Source: Sulfopaludibacter sp035606355 | GTDB lineage: Bacteria > Acidobacteriota > Terriglobia > Bryobacterales > Bryobacteraceae | Assembly: GCA_035606355.1 (NCBI GenBank) | Contig: DATNFO010000069.1 | Location: 1 to 64,000 of the forward strand | Length of the DNA: 64,000 bases | Reading direction: 5' to 3' | Part shown: positions 17,384 through 26,625 of the stretch, in pieces | How positions within the stretch are numbered: position 1 is the stretch's first letter | How the letters are laid out: each line of letters starts with the position of its first letter | Position numbers and translations under genes: made by a program | Notes under the pieces: generated by a model | Databases searched by the model: none | What the model was told of the DNA's origin: nothing | What the model saw: only the letters and a program-made list of their open reading frames with translations

Positions 17384-20300
17384 TTACTTCACCACCAGCG
17401 AGGCGGGTGGGGCGGAGACTCCTCCGATGGTCGCGACTACGGGCCATGTTCCGGCCGCTAAAGACGGCGGCACCTGGATCGCAACCTGATATAGCCCCGC
17501 GAAGCCGGGAGCTAGCGCCGCTCCGTACACGGTCGCGGGGATTCCGTTGATGGTCACCGTCGGCATCGTCTGCGTCGAGTACGTCTGCGTGCCCGGAACC
17601 TGAACGCCCGTGGGCGCGGCAGGCGAAGTGGGGCCGAAGCCCGTGCCCCACAAGATCAGGATGTCGCCGGGATGCGCAGGCGTAGTATCGACACCGGGGA
17701 AACTGCCGGCCGCCGCGGCGAAACTGAAGTCCTGCCGCGTCGCGACCACCTGGCTATTCGGCCACGATGCGAAGAATGCGGGTCCGAACTGCGCGGCCGT
17801 CGCCGTGTAGCTGGAACTCGTGCCCGATGGCGTAGTCACCGTCACCTGGGTCGAACCCGAAGGAACGTCGGGAACAATGAAGTTGATCTGCCCCGCGCTC
17901 ACGAAATAGATGTAAGCCGGCTTGCCGCCGACCGAGACCGAAACACCGTCAAGCGACGTGGGCAGCTTCCCATTGACGATCGCATTGGCCCAGGTGTCCG
18001 TCACCGGCGACAGATTAGAGCCGAGAAGCGTGCCCCACGAATTGGGAACGATGCCCGGCTGGAAGCTTGCGCCGTTGACGATGCCATTGCTGGAGACGGC
18101 CGGCGCCGCGCCGGTGCTGCCGCCATTGCTCACCTTGCGGACGCGGTTATTCGTTGTGTCCGCGATGAACAGATTGCCGCCGGAATCGAGCGCGACATCG
18201 GTGGGATTGTTGAGGCCCGCGTTGGTGGCCGGGCCGTTGTCGCCCGAAAAACCGGCGACGCCGTTTCCCGCCACCGTGCTGATGATGCCGTCCGGAGTCA
18301 CTTTGCGAATGCGCTGGTTGCCTGTGTCCGCTATGTATAGGTTGCCGGAGGAATCGACCGCCAACCCCGCGTGCGCGCTGGAGAGGTTCAAGGCCGCGCT
18401 GGTCGCCGCTCCGCCGTCACCCGAAAAACCTTTCGTGCTGTTGCCCGCGACCGTGCTGATCGCCCCGGCGGCTGTGATCTTGCGAATCCGATTGAGTCCG
18501 ATCTCCGCGACGTAGACATTGCCTCCGGAATCGACCGCGAGACCGCCGGGAAGAATCAGAGAACTCGCGATCGTGGAAATGGTTCCGGCCGCGTTGACCT
18601 TCCGCACGCGGCCGTTGCCGCTGTCCGCGATGTAGAGATTGCCGTTGTTGTCGACCGCAACCGCGATCGGGCTGAACAAAGCGGCGTTGGTCGCCGGACC
18701 GCCATCGCCCGAGAAGCCCGGAGTTGCCGAACCGGCGACGGTGTTGATCGTGCCGCCCGCATCCACCTTGCGGACGCGATTGTTGCTGCTATCGGCGATG
18801 TAGACGTTGCCCGACGAATCGGCGGCGACGCCCGAGGGACTGAAAAGCGCCGCTTTCGTGCCGGGTCCGCCGTCTCCGCTAAAGGTGGTGGCTCCATTGC
18901 CGGCGAGTGTAGTGACGGTGCCCGACGCGCTGACCTTCAGCACGCGACTGCTGACAATGTCGGCGACGTAGAGATTGCCCGAGCTATCGAGTGCAATTGC
19001 GTTCGCGGCGAGCGCAGTGCCGGTTGCCGCGCCGCCATCGCCGGAGTATGGCACATTGCCGTTGCCCGCGACCGTCGTGATGATCGCTTGAGACGCGGGA
19101 GCGTTGACGGTAAGCTGCACAGGCACGGTCTGCGCGGGATTGCCCGCTCCACTCGGCTGAATGGAGATGGTGCCGGTGTAAGAACCCGGGTCGAGTCCCG
19201 CGGGATTCACCGAAATCGTGAGAGTGGCGTTCACGTTGCCGCTTGCGGGGCTGACGGACAGCCAGCCGCCGCCGCGCGTGGTCGTGGCGGTCGCGGTGAA
19301 CGTGAGTGTTGCGCCCGGGCTTGTGATCACCACCGTTTGCGAAGGCGGCGCGGCAGCGCCCGCATTCACGGAAAAAGAAAGAGCCGTGGGAGTGACTGAA
19401 ACCGGCGACCCAGCGGCTCCGGAGGAAACTTTGCGCACGCGGAAATTGTTATCGTCTCCGATGAAAATGTTGCCGAGGCCGTCGACCGCGACACTGCGCG
19501 GGCCGCCGAGGTAGGCGCTGGTCGCCGGTCCGCCATCGCCCAGCGTCGTGTCCGTGTGGAGCCCGCCGCCCGCGACCGTGGTGATGATGCCGGAGGTGTT
19601 TACTTTGCGAATGCGGCCGCCGCCGGTATCCGCGATGTATAGGTTGCCGTCCTTGTCGACGGCGACGAAAACGGGTGTCATTCCCGCGCTGGTGGCCGGT
19701 CCGCCGTCGCCGAACGAGAGCGGACTGCCGCTGCCCGCTACGCGCGTGATGATGCCTTGCGTATCCACCTTGCGGACGTACGCTCCGTTGTCGGCGAAGT
19801 AGACGTTCCCCGCTGCATCGGCAGCGATACCTTGCGGCAGGAAGAGCGCGGCGTCGATTGCGGGTCCGCCATCGCCCGAATTGCCGGACGTGCCGTTGCC
19901 CGCGAAATTGGTCACGTTGCCCGCGGGGTCCACCTTGACGATGCGGTTCGTCAACAGAGTGGGCATATACAGGTTACCTGCGCCATCCACGGCAGCATTA
20001 GAAGCCACCACTTGTGCAAGCGTGCTGATGATTCCCGATGTGTTGATTTTGCGTAGCGCGTTGCCGGCCAGATAAATGTTGCCGGCGCTATCGACGGCCA
20101 CGCCGGTGGCGAAAATCTGCGCACTGGCCGCGGGTCCGCCATCGCCGCCGTTTCCGCCGCCCGCAACCAGCGTGACCACGCCCGCGGGATTCACCTTGTA
20201 CAGGCGATTGATTCCGCCGCCGCCATCCAGAACATAAACGTTGCCGCTGGAATCGGCTGCGACGCTCAGCGGGCTGCCGGTGATTTTGAGGCTGGTGCCC

Positions 20301-20428
20301 TGCGCGCCGTTGGCCGCGGTTCCGGTCAGACTTCCTCCGCCCGCGACTGTGGTGATGATGCCCGCCTGCGCGTGAACCGTCTGTTGCGCGGCGAGAAGAA
20401 CGAAACTTGCGAGAATGCTGCGTATCAT
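17384..20428 (-). CDS. Secreted NHL-repeat propeller protein with Ig-like and TIGR03437-type C-terminal domain
   Basis: Giant exported protein, 1014 residues. Start is ATG at 20428 with AGGAGA seven bases upstream and a signal peptide (MIRSILASFVLLAAQQTVHAQ); an open frame continues upstream but only as a shadow of the next gene. There are two sets of NHL repeats (pattern GDGGPAT...P.GVAVDSSGNLYIADSGNNRVRKV), about five before and six after a BACON-like Ig domain near residues 380-480. The last 240 or so residues match the Solibacter C-terminal domain TIGR03437 (VNGASFQPGIVPNSWGTLLG; AHPGDILILWGTGFGP). Its ligand is unknown. Confidence 0.88.
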   Translation of the reverse strand: MIRSILASFVLLAAQQTVHAQAGIITTVAGGGSLTGTAANGAQGTSLKITGSPLSVAADSSGNVYVLDGGGGINRLYKVNPAGVVTLVAGGGNGGDGGPAASAQIFATGVAVDSAGNIYLAGNALRKINTSGIISTLAQVVASNAAVDGAGNLYMPTLLTNRIVKVDPAGNVTNFAGNGTSGNSGDGGPAIDAALFLPQGIAADAAGNVYFADNGAYVRKVDTQGIITRVAGSGSPLSFGDGGPATSAGMTPVFVAVDKDGNLYIADTGGGRIRKVNTSGIITTVAGGGLHTDTTLGDGGPATSAYLGGPRSVAVDGLGNIFIGDDNNFRVRKVSSGAAGSPVSVTPTALSFSVNAGAAAPPSQTVVITSPGATLTFTATATTTRGGGWLSVSPASGNVNATLTISVNPAGLDPGSYTGTISIQPSGAGNPAQTVPVQLTVNAPASQAIITTVAGNGNVPYSGDGGAATGTALAANAIALDSSGNLYVADIVSSRVLKVSASGTVTTLAGNGATTFSGDGGPGTKAALFSPSGVAADSSGNVYIADSSNNRVRKVDAGGTINTVAGSATPGFSGDGGPATNAALFSPIAVAVDNNGNLYIADSGNGRVRKVNAAGTISTIASSLILPGGLAVDSGGNVYVAEIGLNRIRKITAAGAISTVAGNSTKGFSGDGGAATSAALNLSSAHAGLAVDSSGNLYIADTGNQRIRKVTPDGIISTVAGNGVAGFSGDNGPATNAGLNNPTDVALDSGGNLFIADTTNNRVRKVSNGGSTGAAPAVSSNGIVNGASFQPGIVPNSWGTLLGSNLSPVTDTWANAIVNGKLPTSLDGVSVSVGGKPAYIYFVSAGQINFIVPDVPSGSTQVTVTTPSGTSSSYTATAAQFGPAFFASWPNSQVVATRQDFSFAAAAGSFPGVDTTPAHPGDILILWGTGFGPTSPAAPTGVQVPGTQTYSTQTMPTVTINGIPATVYGAALAPGFAGLYQVAIQVPPSLAAGTWPVVATIGGVSAPPASLVVK

Positions 20429-20445
20429 TGCATGTCTCCTGATGT

Positions 20446-23445
20446 CTACTGAACCGTCACGCCTCTGGAATAGCCTTGCACCGCGGTGAAGACCGCGAAT
20501 GCCGCCTGCCCGCCTGAGGTAAGTGGAGCCGTGAAGGGTGAGTTCGCCTGCGTATCCACCGTCAGAAATCCAAATGCAGTGGTGGATTGAGCGGGCACGG
20601 CGAGAAGATGAGACAGCAGCGCCGTGGGAAGAGTGTATGAGCCTGGCGCCGCCGGTACCGTGCAACTGAAGCTGACGTTGTGAATAATGTTGTTGTTGGA
20701 GGCATCCTTGCCGGTGTAGGCATAAGTGCTGCCGAGTATCGATACCGAATCGAAGCCGCTGCCGCTCCAGTTGATGGTGAGCGGCGAGTTGCGATCGATG
20801 CTGTTGAGCGCGTCCCAGTTCGTTACCGTGAAGCCATTGGGGAAGTGAACCGTTGCGGTGAACGGGCCGACACCCGCTCTGCCTTTGCCGGTCACCGTGT
20901 ACGTTCCGCCGGACGCCACCGAACCGCTGCTCAGGGAGAGTGAGTAAATGGGACCGGGATTGGTGCTGCCGATTCCGAGCGCCGCGCCCGCCGCAAGTCC
21001 GGGCCCGGTTGCAGGTAAGCTGCTTCCGGCATCGAGATATTTTCCGGGCACTGCGGGATTCGCCGCGGTGACGGACGCAGTCCGGTCCGTCAGCGTGCAC
21101 AGGCCGATGCGCATGCCGCCGAACGCGGCAGCGTATTGAGACGACGTGTAACTCGGGAAGGCTCCGGTCACGGTCTCGGAAGTTGCGGTGCCGGCGCTAC
21201 TGGTCGCGGAGATTTTTTCGATGGCGAGTGCGCCCAACGTGACCGAGCCGCCCGCGTCCAGTTGCTGCAGCGCGGATTGGCTGAGTTGCGGATCGGAGCA
21301 GTAGGACTGGCCCGCGGGCGCGATGGGGACGGACACGGCGTTGCTGAGCTCGCCGCCCGCGCTGACCTGCACGGAGGCGAAGCAATCCGGCGTGATGTCG
21401 GCAGGGAGCGTAAAGTTGATCTGCCACAGGCCGGGATATCCCGAGGACGCGCCGGCGTATAGCGGCGTAATAGCGCGGCCATTCACGTTGACGGAAAAAT
21501 TACCGGCGGCGGTCTGGTCGCCGGATGTGCCGCCGGAATCGTTCGCGGGGTCGGCTCCGCCGCCGGTGCCCCAAAGCACGAGCGTATCGCCGGGATGCGC
21601 GGGCGTGAGCGTCCAGTTCAGGCCGTTGAAGCTGGTAGAGCCCGAAGTAAAGCGAGTGAGGCTGATGCCGCCGTTGACGTTGCCGATGGTTGCCTGAGCG
21701 GTGCCCGCGCCAGTGCTGTTCGCGGTGGCGATGCCGAAACTACGCGCGACTACGGTGACATTTTCGGGAGCGCTGGTGAGCGTGTTGTACGTGACGCGCA
21801 TGGCGTATGTGCCCGGCGTGATGGAGGAAGGTAGCAGTCCGGCGACCTGTCCGCTGGATGCATACAGCATGCGGGCGGTGACGGGCGATCCACCCGACGC
21901 CGGCGTCAGCGAGATCGATGTTCCTCCGATGCTGTTCGGGTACGATGTGCCGCTGGCGGTGGCGAGCGAATCGGGACCAAGTCCGCTCCCGAAGACGACG
22001 AACACTGCGCCGGGCGCAAGGGTCGTCTGATAGCCAAGCGCGTTGAACACGCCCGAAGTAGTGAATGAGGGAGCGCCCGCGCCCGTTACGGTGAGCGTCA
22101 CGGAGAACGTGAGAGGCGCGAGCCCTCCGGATGGAGTGACGGTGACCGCGCCTTGATACGTGCCGCCCGCCATGCCTGCCGGATTCACGGAAATGGTGAG
22201 ACTGCCGGGAGTGGAACCGCTCTTCGGAGTGACCGTGAGCCAGGACGTGCTGGTGGTGGCGGTGAAGGAAGCCGCGGCGCCGGAACTGCCGATGGCGACC
22301 GTTTGTGCGGCAGGTGTAGCGCCGCCGATGGCATAAGAGAAGGAGAGAGAAGACGGCGCGGCAACCAGTCCGGCGGAAGCCGTGATTTTGCGAACGCGCA
22401 CCACGCCCGCCGCACTGGAGAGGATCAGGAGATTGCCGGCGGGGTCGAGATCGACCTCGCTATCGACGCCGAGGAACGCACTGGTCGCGGGTCCGCCGTC
22501 GCCGATAGGAGTGGAAGAATTTCCATCGATTCCCGCGATCGTGGTGATGATGCCAGAGGCATCCACCTTGCGCACGCGGCTGTTGCCGCTGTCGGCGATG
22601 TACAGATTGCCGGAACTGTCGACCGCGAGACCCTGAGGACTGGTGAGGGTTGCGGCCGTCGCGAGTCCGCCATCGCCGGAGAAGCCGCGCGTGCGTTTTG
22701 TCTGGCCGGCGACGGTGCTGATGATTCCATCGGGCGTGACCTTTCGTACGCGGCTATCGGCGCCTTCGGAGATGTAAAGGTCGCCCGCGGAATCGAAGGC
22801 GAGACCGGCGGGTCCAACGACGGCGGTGGTGGTGGCCTGCACGCCATCGCCGGAGTAGACCACGTTGCCGTTTCCCGCGTAGGTAGTGATGATGCCCGCG
22901 GGGGTCACCTTGCGGACGTGATCGGTGCCGTCGGCGATGTAGAGGTTATCGGATTTATCGAAGGCGATCGCGCCGGGGTAGGACAGCATCGCTTTCGTCG
23001 CGGGTCCGCCATCGCCGGAGTAACCGGGAGAGCCGTTTCCGGCGTACGTCGTGATGATGCCGGAGGTCGAGATTTTGCGGATCACCTGGTTCTGCTGATC
23101 ACTGAGGTACACGTTCCCCGCGGAATCCACCGCTAGCTTTCCGCCGAAGATGCTGGCGCTGAGCACCGGTCCGCCATCGCCGGTGTAAGCGGGATTGCCG
23201 TTACCGGCTATGGTGCTGATCGCTCCCGCGGTGTTTACCTTGCGAATCTTACTGGCAGCCTCGATATAGATGTTGCCCGCGGGATCCACCGCCATGCCTC
23301 CGATGCTGGCGAGCCATGCGCTGGTGGCTGGCGCTCCATCCACCGAACTGCAGCATGTCGCGGTGCCCGCCACGGTGGTGATGGTCTGCGCGGTGGAAGG
23401 TATGTACGCGCACAATAACAACGCGCAAAGTATGGAAACTCTCAT
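20446..23445 (-). CDS. Second secreted NHL-repeat propeller protein with extended C-terminus
   Basis: Paralogue of the previous gene, 999 residues, 17 bases upstream of it in the same orientation. Start ATG at 23445 is preceded by AGGAG and followed by a signal peptide (MRVSILCALLLCAYIPSTAQ). One block of about six NHL repeats comes first, then a BACON-like domain near 360-460, then a TIGR03437-like region (FNALGYQTTLAPGAVFVVFG; AHPGDTLVLWGTGGG). Unlike its neighbour it has a further 260-residue tail with alternating Ig-like strands (LSLSSGSVASGGTYTVTGK). The pair is divergent from the kinase fusion gene at 23646. Confidence 0.88.
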   Translation of the reverse strand: MRVSILCALLLCAYIPSTAQTITTVAGTATCCSSVDGAPATSAWLASIGGMAVDPAGNIYIEAASKIRKVNTAGAISTIAGNGNPAYTGDGGPVLSASIFGGKLAVDSAGNVYLSDQQNQVIRKISTSGIITTYAGNGSPGYSGDGGPATKAMLSYPGAIAFDKSDNLYIADGTDHVRKVTPAGIITTYAGNGNVVYSGDGVQATTTAVVGPAGLAFDSAGDLYISEGADSRVRKVTPDGIISTVAGQTKRTRGFSGDGGLATAATLTSPQGLAVDSSGNLYIADSGNSRVRKVDASGIITTIAGIDGNSSTPIGDGGPATSAFLGVDSEVDLDPAGNLLILSSAAGVVRVRKITASAGLVAAPSSLSFSYAIGGATPAAQTVAIGSSGAAASFTATTSTSWLTVTPKSGSTPGSLTISVNPAGMAGGTYQGAVTVTPSGGLAPLTFSVTLTVTGAGAPSFTTSGVFNALGYQTTLAPGAVFVVFGSGLGPDSLATASGTSYPNSIGGTSISLTPASGGSPVTARMLYASSGQVAGLLPSSITPGTYAMRVTYNTLTSAPENVTVVARSFGIATANSTGAGTAQATIGNVNGGISLTRFTSGSTSFNGLNWTLTPAHPGDTLVLWGTGGGADPANDSGGTSGDQTAAGNFSVNVNGRAITPLYAGASSGYPGLWQINFTLPADITPDCFASVQVSAGGELSNAVSVPIAPAGQSYCSDPQLSQSALQQLDAGGSVTLGALAIEKISATSSAGTATSETVTGAFPSYTSSQYAAAFGGMRIGLCTLTDRTASVTAANPAVPGKYLDAGSSLPATGPGLAAGAALGIGSTNPGPIYSLSLSSGSVASGGTYTVTGKGRAGVGPFTATVHFPNGFTVTNWDALNSIDRNSPLTINWSGSGFDSVSILGSTYAYTGKDASNNNIIHNVSFSCTVPAAPGSYTLPTALLSHLLAVPAQSTTAFGFLTVDTQANSPFTAPLTSGGQAAFAVFTAVQGYSRGVTVQ

Positions 23446-23645
23446 TTCACGCTCCTGTATGGCCGTCCGGTGCACAAGATGGGACAGAGCGCGCGTAGAT
23501 AGAGCATCGGCGGTACTGTCAGTCCGCGGTTCGTCGGGTAGAATAGCTCCTGCTGTGACCGGACCCGTTCACGAAAATGGTGCCACGCGATGATCGCGGC
23601 GCGGTCTCAAGATGGCTTAAAGAATTCTAAAGGACCACTAAGCCC

Positions 23646-26381
23646 ATGAGTTTGCACGCGGGATTCGGGATTGCACGGGAAACGGCGGGACGCTTGTGGC
23701 GCTTCGGCGAATTTGAGTTCGATGAACTCAGCAGGGTTCTTCGCGTAAACGGCGCGGTCGTCGAATTGGAAGCGAAGCCTCTGGAAGTGCTCTCGCAGTT
23801 GCTGCTGCGCGCCGGCGAAGTTGTGGCTAAGGAAGAACTGCTGGAAGCCGCGTGGCCCGGCGTGAGTGTGGTGGAAGGGTCGCTGCCGACGGCGGTGTCG
23901 AAGCTGCGCAAAGCGCTGGGTGATTCGCACGGCTCGGTGATCGTGACCGTGCCTCGCACGGGGTACCGGCTCGGCCTACCGGTGGAGTGCGCGACGAGCG
24001 CGGCGGCGGAGAGGCGCGATTTCCGGTTCGCGGAAGGCGCTGCGGTGCCGGGCCGCGATCAGTGGCGATTCGTACGCAAGATGGAAGCATCGCCGGAGAG
24101 CGCGGTGTGGGTCGCGGAACATCCGAAGACGCACGAGCTGCGCGTCTTCAAGTTCGCGACCGATGGAGTCCGGCTGCGCGCGCTGAAGCGGGAGGTCACG
24201 CTGGCGCGTGTGCTGAAAGATGCGCTCGGCGAGCGGCCGGAGTTCGTGCGCGTGCTGGAGTGGAATTTCGGCACGGCGCCGTATTACGTCGAGAGCGAGT
24301 ACAGCGGTGAAAACCTGGCGGAGTGGGCGGAGGCGCGCGGCGGGCTTGAGGCGATCCCGCTGGCAGAGCGGCTGCGTGCGATTCGCGACATTGCGGCGGC
24401 CGTCGCGGCGGCGCACAGCGCGGGCGTGCTGCATAAGGACCTCAAGCCGGCCAACGTGCTGATGAGCGGAAACGCGGAAGAATGGCAAGTGAAGCTGGTG
24501 GATTTCGGAAGCGGCGCGCTGCTGGAGCCTTCGCGGCTGGGCGCTCTCGGAATCACCAACCTTGGCTTCACGGAGACGATGAACGGCAACTCCGGACTCA
24601 CCGGCACGTTGATGTATTTGCCGCCGGAAGTTCTGGCGGGGGAGGCGCCCACAGCGGCGGCGGATGTGTACGCGCTCGGCGTGCTGCTCTATCAGATGGT
24701 GGCAGGCGACTTCCGCCGGCCGCTTTCGCCCGGTTGGGAGGCCGGCATCGAGGATCCGCTCTTGTGCGAGGACATCGCGGAAGCTGCCTGCGGCGATATG
24801 GCGCGGCGAATGTCGAGCGTGGCGGAGTTGGCGGCGCGGGTCGACGGGCTCGAGCGACGACGGCGCGAACGGGCGGATCTTGCAACCGTTCGCGAGCGAG
24901 CGCGCCTGGCGGAGCGGCAATTGGAGATCGCGCGCGTGCGGCGGCCGTGGGCAGTGGCCGCGGGCGTGGCGCTGACCGCGGGGCTTGCCGCGAGCCTGCT
25001 GCTGTATCGCAACGCGGCGGCGGAGCGGGACCGTGCGAACCGGCAGACGGAAATTGCGGCGGCCGTCAATCGATTCCTGGGCAACGATTTGCTGGGGCAC
25101 AGCGATCCCTTCCAGAGCGGCAAGGCCGAGGTCACGTTGTCGCATGCGGTTCGCGACGCATCGCCCGATATCGACCGGCAATTTCAGAACGCTCCGGAAG
25201 TGGCGGCGCGGCTGCATCAGACGATCGCGCGGGCGATGGACAATCGCACCGAATATCCGGATGCGCGGCGCGAGTATGAGCGGGCGGCGGCGTTGTTCGT
25301 GCAAAGCGAGGGCGCGCTATCGCAGGATGCGATTGCGGTGAAACTGCAGCAGGCCGCGATGGAGGCCCGCAGTTATCAGAAGGGAAGCGTGGAGACGGCG
25401 CGCGCGATTCTGGCGCAGGAAGCTCCCGTGATGGCGAAGCTGCGGAGCCCGCGCGCGGATCTGGCGGTGTATCTGGCATCGGCGCGCGGGATGATCGCGC
25501 TGATCGCGAACGATGCCAAGGGAGCGGCGGCGAATTTCCGCGAGGCCTACGAGCGGAGCCAAAAGCTGCCCGAGTTCGACGAGAACGCGAGGCTGACGTT
25601 GAAGCAGAAGCTGGCGTTCGCATCGATACGGCTCGGCGATGGGGCCACCGCGGAGCGATTATTCCGCGAGTTGATCGCCGCGTTTTCGCGCACGGCCGGA
25701 CCGGAGAGTGCGAGCGTGCTGCGGGTCCGCTTGAACCTGGCCCAGGCATTCATGATCGAGGGGAAGAATGGCGAGGCGATCGAGGAGGCGAATCGCATCT
25801 ACCCCGAGTATGTGGCCCGGTTGGGCGAAAGCCACGAATTGACGATGCAGTTGCTGACTACGCGCGCGCAGTGCGAAGGCACGGAAGGGCTGTGGGAGGA
25901 CGCAATTCGCGACGACCTGGCGATTTACAAGCTGGCGATGCAGAAGCAGGGTCCGGCATCGTTTTTCGCGGTGGCGACTTTGGCGGACGCTGCGCTGGCG
26001 CAGTGCCGCGGCGGGCATGTAAAGGAGGGCGAGGCGAACGCACGCAAGGTGTACGACACCAGTTGGAAGGCGTACGGGCCGAAGGCGGGGTTGACGGGCG
26101 GGTCGGCGTACGTGGTGGCGAGCTGCGAGATCGCTTCCGGGAAACTGGCGGACGCATCGGCACTGCTGAACGGGATCGATCCGCAGCCGGTGGCTCAGTT
26201 GACGGGCTTCCCTCAATGGTCGGCGAACGTGGATGTGGCTCGCGCGGAGATCGCGGTGCGGGAGCGGGATTTCGCGGCGGCGCGGAAATTGTTGGATGCA
26301 GCGCGTCCAGCGTTTTCGAAGGCGGACTCGGAGCCGTATCAGAAGCGCGCAGTGGAACGCCTGACCGCGGAGAGTCGGTAA
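23646..26381 (+). CDS. Winged-helix DNA-binding / Ser-Thr kinase / TM / TPR fusion
   Basis: Membrane signalling protein of 911 residues. Domains in order: an OmpR/CadC-type winged helix (about 18-113, ending VPRTGYRLG); a Hanks-type kinase (about 135-400) with FKFA lysine, catalytic HKDLKPANV (Asp264), DFG near 286 and the GTLMYLPPEV segment; one membrane span at about 435-456; and an outer part of about 450 residues made of TPR-like helices. The glycine loop is degenerate, so activity needs testing. Its 200-base divergent gap is shared with the NHL genes, which could be targets. ATG start after AAAGGA. Confidence 0.85.
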   Translation: MSLHAGFGIARETAGRLWRFGEFEFDELSRVLRVNGAVVELEAKPLEVLSQLLLRAGEVVAKEELLEAAWPGVSVVEGSLPTAVSKLRKALGDSHGSVIVTVPRTGYRLGLPVECATSAAAERRDFRFAEGAAVPGRDQWRFVRKMEASPESAVWVAEHPKTHELRVFKFATDGVRLRALKREVTLARVLKDALGERPEFVRVLEWNFGTAPYYVESEYSGENLAEWAEARGGLEAIPLAERLRAIRDIAAAVAAAHSAGVLHKDLKPANVLMSGNAEEWQVKLVDFGSGALLEPSRLGALGITNLGFTETMNGNSGLTGTLMYLPPEVLAGEAPTAAADVYALGVLLYQMVAGDFRRPLSPGWEAGIEDPLLCEDIAEAACGDMARRMSSVAELAARVDGLERRRRERADLATVRERARLAERQLEIARVRRPWAVAAGVALTAGLAASLLLYRNAAAERDRANRQTEIAAAVNRFLGNDLLGHSDPFQSGKAEVTLSHAVRDASPDIDRQFQNAPEVAARLHQTIARAMDNRTEYPDARREYERAAALFVQSEGALSQDAIAVKLQQAAMEARSYQKGSVETARAILAQEAPVMAKLRSPRADLAVYLASARGMIALIANDAKGAAANFREAYERSQKLPEFDENARLTLKQKLAFASIRLGDGATAERLFRELIAAFSRTAGPESASVLRVRLNLAQAFMIEGKNGEAIEEANRIYPEYVARLGESHELTMQLLTTRAQCEGTEGLWEDAIRDDLAIYKLAMQKQGPASFFAVATLADAALAQCRGGHVKEGEANARKVYDTSWKAYGPKAGLTGGSAYVVASCEIASGKLADASALLNGIDPQPVAQLTGFPQWSANVDVARAEIAVRERDFAAARKLLDAARPAFSKADSEPYQKRAVERLTAESR

Positions 26382-26387
26382 GATCAT

Positions 26388-26545
26388 TTACCGCTCCCTG
26401 ACGGGGCAGTGAAGAATCCGGCTGTTCTCGTCGTGCTCCATTCGCCTTTCGATACACCTTTTACCGCTCCCTTACGGTCACGGCTCCGTTAGCAGCATCA
26501 ACGGCTTACGGAGCCGTGACCGTTAGGGAGCGGGCCAGGTGCCGG
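26388..26545. repeat. Dispersed palindromic element, copy A3
   Basis: Fills most of the gap between the kinase gene and aspS. Direct units begin at 26388 and 26461 (73 bp apart, each TTACCGCTCCCTKACGG). The second is the left arm (26461-26489) of an inverted repeat whose right arm is at 26508-26533. The loop differs from the other copies. Sequence between the units (CCATTCGCCTTTCGATACAC) is the reverse of the tail found in A1 and A4. Confidence 0.8.
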
Positions 26546-26625
26546 GGACGCGAGGTGTCTGGAACGCGGTATAAAACAATGCGATATTTTTTGCAGCCCC
26601 GTCAGGATTCGTTCCCGGGCTCAAG

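Noticed and set aside
20429..21100. Upstream extension of the first NHL gene by 224 codons
   Set aside because: It overlaps the other NHL gene in another frame; signal peptide and AGGAGA fix the start at 20428.
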